Shown: positions 1 to 5,842 of the stretch, piece by piece | Numbering within the stretch: the first letter of the stretch is position 1 | Layout of the letters: every line of letters starts with the position of its first letter | Source of the DNA: a bacterium | GTDB lineage: Bacteria > Patescibacteriota > Microgenomatia > JAUYPR01 | Direction: 5' to 3' | Assembly (NCBI GenBank): GCA_030695785.1 | Contig: JAUYPR010000006.1 | Span: forward strand, 1-8,993 | Length of the DNA stretch: 8,993 bases | The notes under the pieces: generated by a model | Database searches by the model: none | Seen by the model: the letters and a program-made list of their open reading frames with translations, nothing else | What the model was told of the DNA's origin: nothing | Position numbers and translations under genes: made by a program

Positions 1-877
1 ATCCTGCTTTTTTGAACATAAAGACTGCATGTTCTATCACGGTTGACTGTTCTGAAGACAAATCTGCAAAAAACTCTGTTGGAAGACCGATCGACCGCAC
101 AGTCCTCTTCTCTCTGTTGTGCCGGCTGACCAACGTCGCATCATTTTCATCTGGTTCGACGATTGTGTCAAACACTGTTCGAAGATCAATTGTTGACCGC
201 GCCATTGGACCAACGGTGTCAAGCGACGATGCGTATGCAATTGATCCATAGCGCGAAACGCGTCCATACGTCGGTTTGAGGCCGCAAACGCCGCAAAAGG
301 CCGCTGGCTGGCGGATGGAGCCGCCGGTGTCTTCCCCTATTGAAAACCAACCAATGCCAACACTCAAAGACGCCGCAGAGCCTCCACTGGATCCGCCAGG
401 AACATATTCAAACATCCCCGACTTCCCTCGCCATGGATTTCTCGTCGGTCCAAAATCTGAATTTTCGGTTGATGACCCGTGTCCAAATGAATCGCAGTTT
501 GTTTTTCCTAAAAGAACAGCACCCGCATCTAATACGCGCTGGACTGCAGTTGCCGTATATGGAGGGATGTAGCCTTTCAGGATATTCGATCCGGCGGTCG
601 TTTGAATCCCTTTTGTACAAAAGGTGTCTTTCACGGTAAACGGAATGCCGAGTAATGGATGAATTACGCCATCGTTTGAAAAGAGCTTGTCTGCATGTTT
701 CGCTTGCTTCATCGCTTCATCTTCTGTGACCGTAATAAAGGCGTGAATCTCCCCTTCCCATGTTTTGAGGAGATCGAGCGAGGAACGAGTCAATTCTTCA
801 TATGAAAACTCGCCTTTTGTTCGACGTTTTTGTACCTCAACAATGGAACAATTGAATAATTGAGCAATGTCTGTCAT
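1..877 (-). CDS. gatA: Glutamyl-/aspartyl-tRNA amidotransferase subunit A, 3' part beyond the window
   Basis: GatA is the amidase subunit of GatCAB. It releases ammonia from glutamine so that misacylated Asp-tRNA(Asn) or Glu-tRNA(Gln) can be amidated in the cytoplasm. Reading back from ATG at 877 gives an uninterrupted frame of 292 residues that leaves the left edge; a full GatA is about 480. The amidase Ser-cisSer-Lys triad is visible: Lys83 in PFTVKD, Ser163 in PGGSSGGSAA, and the nucleophile Ser187 in DTGGSIRQPA. The spacing of the two serines (24 residues) matches the family. GLKPTYGRVSRYG and ASSLDTVGP follow. The start overlaps the gatC stop as ATGA, so the two genes are probably translationally coupled. 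Divergent spots are NCDSFGHGSSTENS, where NMDEFAMGSSTENS is usual, Glu182 before DTGGS, and a slightly longer loop before PGGSS. I take these as lineage divergence, since all catalytic residues remain. Confidence 0.96.
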   Translation of the reverse strand, partial: MTDIAQLFNCSIVEVQKRRTKGEFSYEELTRSSLDLLKTWEGEIHAFITVTEDEAMKQAKHADKLFSNDGVIHPLLGIPFTVKDTFCTKGIQTTAGSNILKGYIPPYTATAVQRVLDAGAVLLGKTNCDSFGHGSSTENSDFGPTRNPWRGKSGMFEYVPGGSSGGSAASLSVGIGWFSIGEDTGGSIRQPAAFCGVCGLKPTYGRVSRYGSIAYASSLDTVGPMARSTIDLRTVFDTIVEPDENDATLVSRHNREKRTVRSIGLPTEFFADLSSEQSTVIEHAVFMFKKAG

Positions 878-1143
878 TCTTGAAAGACCCCTTTTGTCTT
901 GAAAAACCCGTTTTCATACCTCAGGGATGGTCGCGGCGTATCAGCTGACAACGCAGCAGTGATTCCTGTTGGGTGTGATGTTGGTTCAACACCTTTGATG
1001 TCGGCCACTTTGAGATTGTCCACGTAATCCAGCACTGCCGATAGGTCAGCCGCCAATGCCGTTTTCTCATCGTCATTTAGCGGAAGGTTGGCAAGACGCG
1101 CCAAGTGCCTTATATCGTCGGCAGAGAGTTTCTTCTGAACCAT
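874..1143 (-). CDS. gatC: Glutamyl-/aspartyl-tRNA amidotransferase subunit C
   Basis: GatC is the small belt subunit that wraps between GatA and GatB and stabilises the amidotransferase. The 89-aa product has the family length and pattern: a helical N-terminus with HLARLANLPL (residues about 13-22), a central helix ending in LDYVDNLKVADI (38-49), then GVEPTSHPTG (51-60) and a D-x-P-x-PSL segment near residues 68-74. ATG at 1143 is preceded by AGGA at a normal distance, supporting this start. The gene follows htpX by 25 bases and its TGA overlaps the gatA ATG. The order gatC-gatA is common in bacteria. gatB is not next to them here and must lie downstream of gatA or elsewhere. Confidence 0.96.
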   Translation of the reverse strand: MVQKKLSADDIRHLARLANLPLNDDEKTALAADLSAVLDYVDNLKVADIKGVEPTSHPTGITAALSADTPRPSLRYENGFFKTKGVFQE

Positions 1144-1168
1144 TTTCGTTCCTATGATAACACGATAT

Positions 1169-2071
1169 TTACATGGCGCGGAGTAGAGCCACCCGTTCGG
1201 AGACTGGTGGATGGGTGCTGAAAAACTTTGCGATTGCTGACGTCATTCCCCTCTCCTTGAAAGGGTTCGCGATAAAAAGATGCGCTGTTGCGGTCGAAAC
1301 ACTACGCAAGGGCGTAGTGTTTTTGTCAATCTTAGTTAATGCATCCGCAAGGCTATTGGGATTGCGTGTCAGAAGCGCAGATGACGCATCCGCTAAAAAC
1401 TCTCGACGGCGGGAAATTGCAAGTTGAATCAACATGCCCACGATTGGCGCCAGCACGGCCATGATCATTGCGACAATAAGAATCAGGCTCCCGCCTCGCT
1501 CCCGATCGCGGCTTCCCCCAAAAAACTGCATCCGCATAAACCAATCCGCCAAAAGCGCAACAGTGCCCACTAAAATCGCCACAATACTCATCAGCCGGGT
1601 ATCATAATTTTTAATGTGCGAGAGTTCATGCCCAATCACACCCTCGAGTTCATCCCGATCCAGATACTCCAAAAGGCCGCGCGTGACGGCGACTGCCGCG
1701 TGTTTTGGGTCGCGTCCAGTGGCAAACGCATTTGGTGCTGTTTCGTTCATCAGGTACACTTTTGGCATGGGTTGTCCGCTCGCGATACAGATGTTTTCCA
1801 CAACCCGGTAAAGTTCAGGCGCATCTTTTTTTGCGATCGGTTTTGCTCCAGAGATTCCGAGCACCATTTTGTCGGAATAGTAATACGAGAAAAAGTTGAT
1901 GATGCCAATAATGATGAAGCCGATCCCGAGAAATCCGATCCCTGATTCACTCGTGAGGCCCATAGCAGATGCAAAAACAGTGAGCACGACAAACACAAAG
2001 AGGGAGAAGAGACCCATAATCACCCAGGTTTTGACACGGTTTGCGGTAATGTGGTCGTAAACAGTTGCCAC
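1169..2071 (-). CDS. htpX: M48 family membrane zinc metalloprotease HtpX
   Basis: HtpX is a membrane-bound zinc protease that degrades damaged or misfolded membrane proteins. The product is 300 aa, close to the usual 280-300. Two hydrophobic segments near residues 15-37 and 43-65 precede the catalytic region. The zinc site is HELSH at 148-152 (HEXXH) with the third ligand Glu224 in RRREFLADA. Two more hydrophobic stretches, about 158-180 and 195-220, lie between them, as expected. ETAPNAFATG (110-119) and THPPVSERVALL near the C-terminus are also typical. The start codon is GTG at 2071, one base after the lemA TAA, so it probably relies on coupling to lemA. The lemA-htpX pairing recurs in many bacteria and points to a shared envelope role, though LemA's exact function is not established. 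Confidence 0.96.
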   Translation of the reverse strand: MATVYDHITANRVKTWVIMGLFSLFVFVVLTVFASAMGLTSESGIGFLGIGFIIIGIINFFSYYYSDKMVLGISGAKPIAKKDAPELYRVVENICIASGQPMPKVYLMNETAPNAFATGRDPKHAAVAVTRGLLEYLDRDELEGVIGHELSHIKNYDTRLMSIVAILVGTVALLADWFMRMQFFGGSRDRERGGSLILIVAMIMAVLAPIVGMLIQLAISRRREFLADASSALLTRNPNSLADALTKIDKNTTPLRSVSTATAHLFIANPFKERGMTSAIAKFFSTHPPVSERVALLRAM

Positions 2072-2072
2072 G

Positions 2073-2627
2073 TTAGAATTTCACCTGGATATCTTTGAGG
2101 GACGCCTCATCTGCATCAAAGAATTCAGACGGCTGAAACCTAAACCACTGAGCAAGAAGGATATTTGGGAACACTTTGATTTTCGTGTTAAAGTCAAGGA
2201 CGATTGAATTAAAAAAATTTCTGGAAGCAGAAATTTTTGTTTCCGTGTCCGATAGCTCCTCTTGCAGTGTCTTGAAATTCTCCGACGCCTTCAGGTCGGG
2301 ATAGCCTTCCGCAACCGCGAAAATCGACTTTAACGCGTCCGTCATCATATTGTTCGCAACTGCTTGATCTTTTGGAGAAGAAGCTTTCACGAGTTCGCTC
2401 CTGGCTTTGGTGACATTTTCAAGCACGGTTTTCTCGTGCTTCACATATCCCTTGACCGCTTCCACAAGATTCGGGATAAGATTGGCTCGACGCTTGAGCT
2501 GGACTTCAATCCCACTCCACGCCTCTTCCACCCGTGTACGTGCAACAATAAGGGTGTTGTAGAGGAAAAGTGACGCCAGAAGTGCAAAAACGAGAATCCC
2601 AATAATAATCAAGACCGTCGTTTCCAT
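2073..2627 (-). CDS. lemA: LemA family membrane protein
   Basis: The 184-aa product has one N-terminal hydrophobic segment (about residues 5-25) and then a mostly helical domain, which fits a membrane-anchored LemA protein. The family hallmarks are all there: YNTLIVARTRVEEAWSGI (23-40), VQLKRRANLIPNLVEAVKGY (42-61) followed by HEKTVLENVTKAR, then a YPDLKASENFKTLQEEL stretch (109-125) and an SRNFFNSIVLDFN segment (135-147). The cellular role of LemA is poorly known; genetic neighbourhood with M48 proteases is frequent and seen here. The gene starts one base after the polX TAA and ends one base before the htpX GTG. No strong Shine-Dalgarno is visible, only purine-rich sequence within the polX end, so translation is probably coupled. 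Confidence 0.95.
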   Translation of the reverse strand: METTVLIIIGILVFALLASLFLYNTLIVARTRVEEAWSGIEVQLKRRANLIPNLVEAVKGYVKHEKTVLENVTKARSELVKASSPKDQAVANNMMTDALKSIFAVAEGYPDLKASENFKTLQEELSDTETKISASRNFFNSIVLDFNTKIKVFPNILLAQWFRFQPSEFFDADEASLKDIQVKF

Positions 2628-2628
2628 G

Positions 2629-4317
2629 TTATTGTTTCTTTACTTTACCACAAAATGCTGCCCAATTCAATGTATTGACAACATCCTTTGCTTCCAACCA
2701 CCCTCGCCGACCAACCGACACCCCGTATTCCATATGCAAAAGATGCGAAGAATGATGTGCGTCGGTGTTGATGAGAAACAAAACCCCGAGGTCTTTTGCC
2801 TGCCGGACAAGTGTGTCGGGAAGATCGAGACGATTGGGGTAGGCGTTAATTTCCAAAAGCGTTCCTGTTTTTGCGCATGCGCGAAACACCGTCTCCCAAT
2901 CGACATCATAGCTTTCTCGTTCCAACAATAAACGGCCGGTCGGGTGCGCGATGGCGTGAATGGAAGGATGGTGGATCGCAACAAGGAGACGCTTTGTCAA
3001 CGTCTCTCGGCTTTGATCAAACCCGGTATGAATAGCGGCGATATTAAAATCCATGTTTTTCAAGACGTCATTTGACGCCTGAAGTTTTCCGTCAGCGGTG
3101 ATATTCACCTCAAGACCTTCGAGGATATGCATCTTTGTTTCCTTCCTGGCTTTTTCAATCTCTTCGTGCCGTGCATGAAGATCAAGACTTGGATATGCGT
3201 GATCAGTCATCGCGATGTAGCCGTACCCTAACTGTTCGCACGCCTTGACCATTGCAGTAAGAGATTCTCGGCCATCACTCCACGTTGTATGCATATGAAG
3301 GTCTCCCTTGATATCAGAAAGCCGCAGGAGATTTGGAAGCGTGCGATTTTGGGCCGCCCCGATCTCCCCTGTATCCTCCCTCATCTCCGGGGGAGGAGTT
3401 TCCATTTTTAGAAGATGGTACACATCGTCTTCAGTTGAACATTTTATAACCTCGTTTGTTTTCACTTTTTTCACACCAAGCTCGGAAATCGAGTATCCTT
3501 TATCCCCAGCGAGAGTGCGGAGGTGAATATTATGTTGTTTTGATCCAGTCAAATACTGCAACAATGATCCGTACGATCTCGGATCTTCAACCATGAGGTC
3601 AATGTGTACTCCATTCGAAAGGATAATGGTGGCGGTTTTCTCTCCCTGCTCTTCAAGAGTCGAATGCGGTGTCTTGACAAAATAATCAATCACTGCTTTG
3701 GGCTTTTCTGACGCAACCGCAAGATCGATATCCCCGACTGTTGCAACACGACGACGGAGGCTTCCTAAGATATCGACCCGGTTGACTGCTGAATGTTTTT
3801 GGAGGTATTCGACAATCCCTACAGCAATATCATTGGCAAACGACAGCAGCATGCGGTTTTCCCGGCGTTTCAGTGTTTGAATGCCGCGTAAAATTTTTGC
3901 GCACACCTTGTTACTCCAACCTTGTGATTGGAGTTTTTCTTGTTGGATACGCCGTTCAAGATCGATGATACTGCTGATACCTGCTTCGACTAGCTTGAGT
4001 GCGGTTTTCGGACCAACTCCGGGAATGTCGAGCAGCGGAAACATTTCCTCGGGAAACCCGTGCTTGACCGATTCAAAATGTTTGACGTGTCCAGTGGTAA
4101 TAAGCTCATCAAGATATTCCGTCAGTTTTTCACCTATTCCCGGTATCACATTCAGTAACTTTTGCTCCCATAAATCTTTGACTTCGCTGGTGGAGTGCTC
4201 AATCGCATCAGCAGCATTTTCATATGCAACGATCTGAAACCGGTTCCCTCCTTTGAGCAGATGTGCGGCCGCAACCTCACGCAAAAGCCGCGCAATAGCT
4301 TTATTTGTCCAATCCAT
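2629..4317 (-). CDS. polX: DNA polymerase X with PHP domain (PolX type)
   Basis: The 562-aa product matches bacterial PolX, a repair polymerase that fills short gaps and carries a PHP phosphoesterase domain usually linked to 3'-5' exonuclease activity. Order of parts: N-terminal helical region with helix-hairpin-helix motifs (LLNVIPGIGEKL near 54-65 and LLDIPGVGPKTA near 95-106); nucleotidyltransferase core GSLRRRVATVGDIDL (185-199) with metal-binding Asp196 and Asp198 and a third Asp240; YLTGSKQHNIHLR (255-267); then the PHP domain with DLHMHTTWSDG (339-349), TDH (371-373), GLEVN (401-405), His430, AHPTGR (457-462) and NTDAHH (517-522). The metal ligands expected of an active PHP domain appear present. 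ATG at 4317 has AGAAGG four bases upstream. An upstream in-frame extension would run through tRNA-Asp and is not credible. It is the first gene of the five-gene operon. Confidence 0.95.
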   Translation of the reverse strand: MDWTNKAIARLLREVAAAHLLKGGNRFQIVAYENAADAIEHSTSEVKDLWEQKLLNVIPGIGEKLTEYLDELITTGHVKHFESVKHGFPEEMFPLLDIPGVGPKTALKLVEAGISSIIDLERRIQQEKLQSQGWSNKVCAKILRGIQTLKRRENRMLLSFANDIAVGIVEYLQKHSAVNRVDILGSLRRRVATVGDIDLAVASEKPKAVIDYFVKTPHSTLEEQGEKTATIILSNGVHIDLMVEDPRSYGSLLQYLTGSKQHNIHLRTLAGDKGYSISELGVKKVKTNEVIKCSTEDDVYHLLKMETPPPEMREDTGEIGAAQNRTLPNLLRLSDIKGDLHMHTTWSDGRESLTAMVKACEQLGYGYIAMTDHAYPSLDLHARHEEIEKARKETKMHILEGLEVNITADGKLQASNDVLKNMDFNIAAIHTGFDQSRETLTKRLLVAIHHPSIHAIAHPTGRLLLERESYDVDWETVFRACAKTGTLLEINAYPNRLDLPDTLVRQAKDLGVLFLINTDAHHSSHLLHMEYGVSVGRRGWLEAKDVVNTLNWAAFCGKVKKQ

Positions 4318-4398
4318 CTTACCTTCTACAATAGCATGGACAAATCTTCTATATATGGAAGCACGAGAGATGTTATAATGAAAAGAGAAAAATTGCTT
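4318..4398. promoter_or_regulatory. Divergent promoter region between polX and tRNA-Asp
   Basis: On the plus strand, TATAAT at 4374-4379 has TG one base upstream (TGT then TATAAT), an extended -10 element. It sits about 20 bases before the tRNA-Asp 5' end. No good -35 is visible. On the minus strand the same bases read TATAAC (4372-4377), a near-consensus -10 that would give polX a leader of roughly 45 bases ending in AGAAGG. The two -10 boxes overlap almost completely. Both assignments rest on sequence match only. Confidence 0.55.
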
Positions 4399-4472
4399 GG
4401 ACTCGTGGTGTAGTGGCCAAACACGCGGCCCTGTCAAGGCCGAGAACGGCGGTTCGAATCCGCTCGAGTCCG
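4399..4472 (+). tRNA. tRNA-Asp (anticodon GTC)
   Basis: This is a complete cloverleaf. The acceptor stem GGACTCG (4399-4405) pairs with CGAGTCC (4465-4471). The D stem GTGT pairs with ACAC and has GG in the loop. The anticodon stem CGGCC/GGCCG encloses CTGTCAA with anticodon GTC at 4433-4435. The variable region has 5 bases, and the T arm GGCGG/CCGCT has loop TTCGAAT. The discriminator is G4472, the expected identity base for tRNA-Asp. CCA is not encoded; the next bases are CTA. It is transcribed away from polX and is followed at once by a long hairpin. Confidence 0.97.
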
Positions 4473-4506
4473 CTACAATCAGTTCTGCAAAGCAGAATGA
4501 TTGTAG
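4473..4506 (+). repeat. Long hairpin directly abutting tRNA-Asp
   Basis: Arm CTACAATCA (4473-4481) pairs with TGATTGTAG (4498-4506). Inside, TTCTGC (4483-4488) pairs with GCAGAA (4492-4497) around an AAA loop, with one bulged base, G4482. This gives 15 pairs. The stem could extend by two pairs into the last tRNA bases (C4471, G4472 with C4507, G4508). There is no U-run after it, so it is not a standard terminator. A role in 3' processing of the tRNA precursor is possible but unproven. Confidence 0.7.
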
Positions 4507-4510
4507 CGAG

Positions 4511-4573
4511 CCACGTTCATGAGCGAAGCTACGTTCATGATAACTGAACGTAGCGAAGCGAGCTGAACTGTGG
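4511..4573 (+). repeat. Nested inverted repeats, first element of palindrome family A
   Basis: The inner hairpin has arm GCTACGTTCA (4528-4537) and its exact complement (4545-4554) around loop TGATAAC. It is enclosed by an outer imperfect pair, CCACGTTCA (4511-4519) with TGAACTGTGG (4564-4573), one bulge. The ten bases ACGTTCATGA also occur twice in direct orientation, at 4513-4522 and 4531-4540. The region is non-coding and lies between tRNA-Asp and the first GIY-YIG gene. Confidence 0.7.
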
Positions 4574-4578
4574 CCGCC

Positions 4579-4605
4579 ACTACAACTGTGTTAATTAGTT
4601 ATGGC
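4579..4605 (+). repeat. Decayed palindrome of family A, left of the GIY-YIG gene
   Basis: Around loop TGTTAAT (4589-4595) the arms pair as five consecutive base pairs (one G-U), then a mismatch, then three weaker pairs. The left arm CTACAACTG closely resembles the arm TTACAACTA of the perfect palindrome at 4889-4915 on the other side of the gene. It contains or adjoins the putative -10 box at 4606-4611. Confidence 0.5.
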
Positions 4606-4611
4606 TATAAT
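4606..4611 (+). promoter_or_regulatory. Putative -10 box of a leaderless GIY-YIG transcript
   Basis: A perfect TATAAT ends six bases before the ATG at 4618. With normal spacing, transcription would start at or next to the A of the ATG. No Shine-Dalgarno precedes that ATG, which fits a leaderless message. No clear -35 is visible. This is a sequence match only. Confidence 0.4.
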
Positions 4612-4617
4612 TATTCG

Positions 4618-4875
4618 ATGTTCTATTACTTCTACATCCTCAAAAGTAAAAAGAATGAACATCTATATTTAGGTTATACTCCCAATCTAAAAGATAGACT
4701 TGAGTCTCATAATTCTGGTAAAAATCTTGCTACTAAACCAAATACTCCATATGAATTAATCTTTTTCTCCGGCTTTAAAAATAAAGCAGATGCGCTAGAA
4801 TGTGAGAAGTATTTTAAAACTACAGCAGGTTGGAGAAGAATTCATAAAATGTTAGAGAATTTTCTTAAAAAATAG
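4618..4875 (+). CDS. Small GIY-YIG endonuclease-like protein (first copy)
   Basis: This 85-aa protein is a single GIY-YIG nuclease domain of the short UPF0213/YhbQ type. The motif equivalents are YFYIL (4-8) for GIY and LYLGYT (16-21) for YIG, then Arg27 in LKDRL, His31, and the metal-binding Glu63 in EKYFK (63-67). All active-site positions are kept. ATG at 4618 begins right at the domain; an upstream GTG at 4570 would add 16 residues encoded by palindromic DNA and is unlikely. The coding DNA is clearly AT-richer than polX or the LysM gene (20 G/C in the 60 bases from 4681 against 29 in the 60 from 5221), which suggests separate origin. It sits just after tRNA-Asp and between palindromic repeats. 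The target of such short GIY-YIG proteins is not known. It is 31/85 identical, without gaps, to the product at 5843. Confidence 0.88.
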   Translation: MFYYFYILKSKKNEHLYLGYTPNLKDRLESHNSGKNLATKPNTPYELIFFSGFKNKADALECEKYFKTTAGWRRIHKMLENFLKK

Positions 4876-4888
4876 AATTTTTGAACCT

Positions 4889-4915
4889 GTTACAACTATG
4901 TGAACTAGTTGTAAC
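4889..4915 (+). repeat. Perfect palindrome of family A, right of the GIY-YIG gene
   Basis: Arm GTTACAACTA (4889-4898) and its exact complement (4906-4915) form a 10-bp stem around loop TGTGAAC. It starts 13 bases after the GIY-YIG stop. No U-run follows, so it is not a simple terminator. The arm matches the decayed copy at 4579-4605. Confidence 0.72.
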
Positions 4916-4918
4916 CTG

Positions 4919-4942
4919 CTACGTGTATGAAACTAAACGTAG
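4919..4942 (+). repeat. Imperfect palindrome of family A, outermost right copy
   Basis: CTACGTGTA (4919-4927) pairs with TAAACGTAG (4934-4942) with one mismatch, around loop TGAAAC. The arm resembles the outer left copy at 4528-4554 (CTACGT shared), so the order of arm types mirrors that on the left of the GIY-YIG gene. It lies 13 bases before the LysM start and may lie in its leader. Confidence 0.6.
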
Positions 4943-4955
4943 GCTAAAGACAAAA

Positions 4956-5612
4956 ATGGGTCTTGACAAAACGAGTATCTTTTTGATACAACCGGAGTGT
5001 CCTAAAAATCTCCTGCCCAATGGAGCATCATTGGAAGAACTGAGAAACCGCATTCAAACGACGAAATTAAATCCTTCGACTGTGAGTCTTGGGCTTGGCG
5101 TTATTGTAGTTTTCATTGTCGGTCTCCTGGTTTACACCTATTTTTCTCGTGTGAACCGCGAAGGCTCGCAGCCGATTGATCTGGAAAAGGTCCGGCAAGA
5201 GTTCGAAGCGGCAAAACCGAAAGGGGTCGAATATGTGGTTGGCGAAGGTGATTCTCTCTCGCTCCTCGCTGAAAAATACTATGGCGACATGATGGCGTGG
5301 GAGAAGATTTACAATGCAAACAAAGATTCTGTGGGCGATGATCCAAATCTTCTGTACGTTGGTGTCAAGCTGTTGATTCCAGATGCGAAACCAGAGCAAG
5401 CAACTGGTGGACCATCGATACTCAAGCTTGAAGGACAACCAGCTATTCCGGAGAAATATACCGTCCAACAAGATGATGACTTGTGCAGGCTCGGCGTTCA
5501 ATTCTATAGCGCGTGTGAAAGGGGTTGGGACATTTATGCATGGAATAAAGACCAGATTGCCGACCCCAACCTCATCTACCCCGGTCAAATCTTCACCCTC
5601 CAGTCAAAATAA
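4956..5612 (+). CDS. Membrane-anchored protein with two LysM domains
   Basis: The 218-aa product has a short N-terminal cytoplasmic part (1-42), one transmembrane helix (about 43-63) and two LysM-like domains outside. The first spans about 92-142 (YVVGEGDSLSLLAEKYYGD ... NLLYVGVKLLIP) and the second about 167-215 (YTVQQDDDLCRLG ... NLIYPGQIFTL). LysM domains bind N-acetylglucosamine polymers such as peptidoglycan, so this protein probably tethers the membrane to the wall or positions a partner. No catalytic domain is present. Topology is inferred to be N-in. ATG at 4956 is chosen because an in-frame ATG at 4881 would code through the palindromes at 4889-4942. Upstream there is only weak purine-rich sequence. 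Base composition resembles the polX operon rather than the adjacent GIY-YIG gene. The second LysM is the more divergent one and carries two Cys. Confidence 0.88.
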   Translation: MGLDKTSIFLIQPECPKNLLPNGASLEELRNRIQTTKLNPSTVSLGLGVIVVFIVGLLVYTYFSRVNREGSQPIDLEKVRQEFEAAKPKGVEYVVGEGDSLSLLAEKYYGDMMAWEKIYNANKDSVGDDPNLLYVGVKLLIPDAKPEQATGGPSILKLEGQPAIPEKYTVQQDDDLCRLGVQFYSACERGWDIYAWNKDQIADPNLIYPGQIFTLQSK

Positions 5613-5652
5613 TCCCTGCGTGTTTACACTGAGGAGTACGACGACGAAGTGG

Positions 5653-5658
5653 TAAAAT
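5653..5658 (+). promoter_or_regulatory. Putative -10 box for tRNA-Gly
   Basis: TAAAAT lies 21 bases before the tRNA-Gly 5' end, with spacing similar to the -10 boxes of the other two tRNA genes here. A TTTACA at 5623-5628 resembles a -35, but the 24-base gap is too long for a normal pair. Sequence match only. Confidence 0.4.
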
Positions 5659-5679
5659 GATAGGGTGCAAGCAGTGTAG

Positions 5680-5750
5680 GCGGGTATCGTACAGTGGTAG
5701 TACGCGACCTTCCCAAGGTTGAGACAGGGGTTCGATTCCCCTTACCCGCT
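5680..5750 (+). tRNA. tRNA-Gly (anticodon CCC)
   Basis: The acceptor stem GCGGGTA (5680-5686) pairs with TACCCGC (5743-5749). The D stem GTAC/GTAC holds GG in its loop. The anticodon stem CGACC/GGTTG has one G-U pair and loop TTCCCAA, giving anticodon CCC at 5712-5714. The variable region is 4 bases and the T arm AGGGG/CCCCT has loop TTCGATT. Discriminator U5750 is usual for bacterial tRNA-Gly. The next bases are CCC, so CCA is not encoded. It reads GGG codons. Confidence 0.97.
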
Positions 5751-5752
5751 CC

Positions 5753-5776
5753 CGAGTCTAACTCGGTTCTACCGAG
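5753..5776 (+). repeat. Two overlapping small hairpins after tRNA-Gly (family B)
   Basis: CGAGT (5753-5757) pairs with ACTCG (5761-5765) around CTA. CTCGGT (5762-5767) pairs with ACCGAG (5771-5776) around TCT. They share bases, so only one can form at a time. The first begins three bases after the tRNA. Both have a GT-3 bases-AC core like the terminator that follows. Confidence 0.55.
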
Positions 5777-5785
5777 AAAGATGAG

Positions 5786-5809
5786 GGCCAAGTCTGACTT
5801 GGCCTTTTT
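5786..5809 (+). terminator. Rho-independent terminator of tRNA-Gly
   Basis: A perfect 8-bp stem, GGCCAAGT (5786-5793) with its complement (5797-5804), closes a CTG loop and is followed directly by five T. This is a textbook intrinsic terminator and should end the tRNA-Gly transcript before the second GIY-YIG gene. Confidence 0.85.
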
Positions 5810-5821
5810 ATTATATATACA

Positions 5822-5838
5822 GAAACGTTAGACGTTTC
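5822..5838 (+). repeat. Hairpin immediately before the second GIY-YIG start (family B)
   Basis: GAAACGT (5822-5828) and ACGTTTC (5832-5838) form a perfect 7-bp stem around TAG; read on the other strand the loop is CTA with the same GT/AC closing bases as its neighbours. It ends four bases before the ATG at 5843, where a ribosome-binding site would normally be, so it could limit translation. There is no Shine-Dalgarno. Confidence 0.6.
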
Positions 5839-5842
5839 AAAA

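Noticed and set aside
12..639. Several plus-strand open frames of 80-100 residues
   Set aside because: They are antisense to an uninterrupted gatA frame containing all catalytic motifs.
4318..4437. In-frame 40-residue N-terminal extension of PolX
   Set aside because: It would be coded through the 5' half of tRNA-Asp and the promoter; ATG 4317 has a good ribosome-binding site and starts the normal PolX N-terminus.
4473..4506. Terminator for tRNA-Asp
   Set aside because: The stem is strong, but no T-run follows, so it does not meet the intrinsic terminator pattern.
4570..4617. GTG start adding 16 residues to the first GIY-YIG protein
   Set aside because: The extension is encoded by a decayed palindrome and lies outside the GIY-YIG domain; the second copy starts at the same domain position as ATG 4618.
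4473..4942. CRISPR array
   Set aside because: The repeats are short palindromes with differing arms and irregular spacing, and a gene lies among them; there are no regular spacers or cas genes.
4881..4955. Earlier ATG for the LysM protein
   Set aside because: The added 25 residues would be coded by the two palindromes at 4889-4942 and do not resemble a signal peptide.
5067..5588. 173-residue open frame on the minus strand
   Set aside because: It lies fully antisense to the LysM gene, has no recognisable domain and no ribosome-binding site; the LysM domains prove the plus strand.
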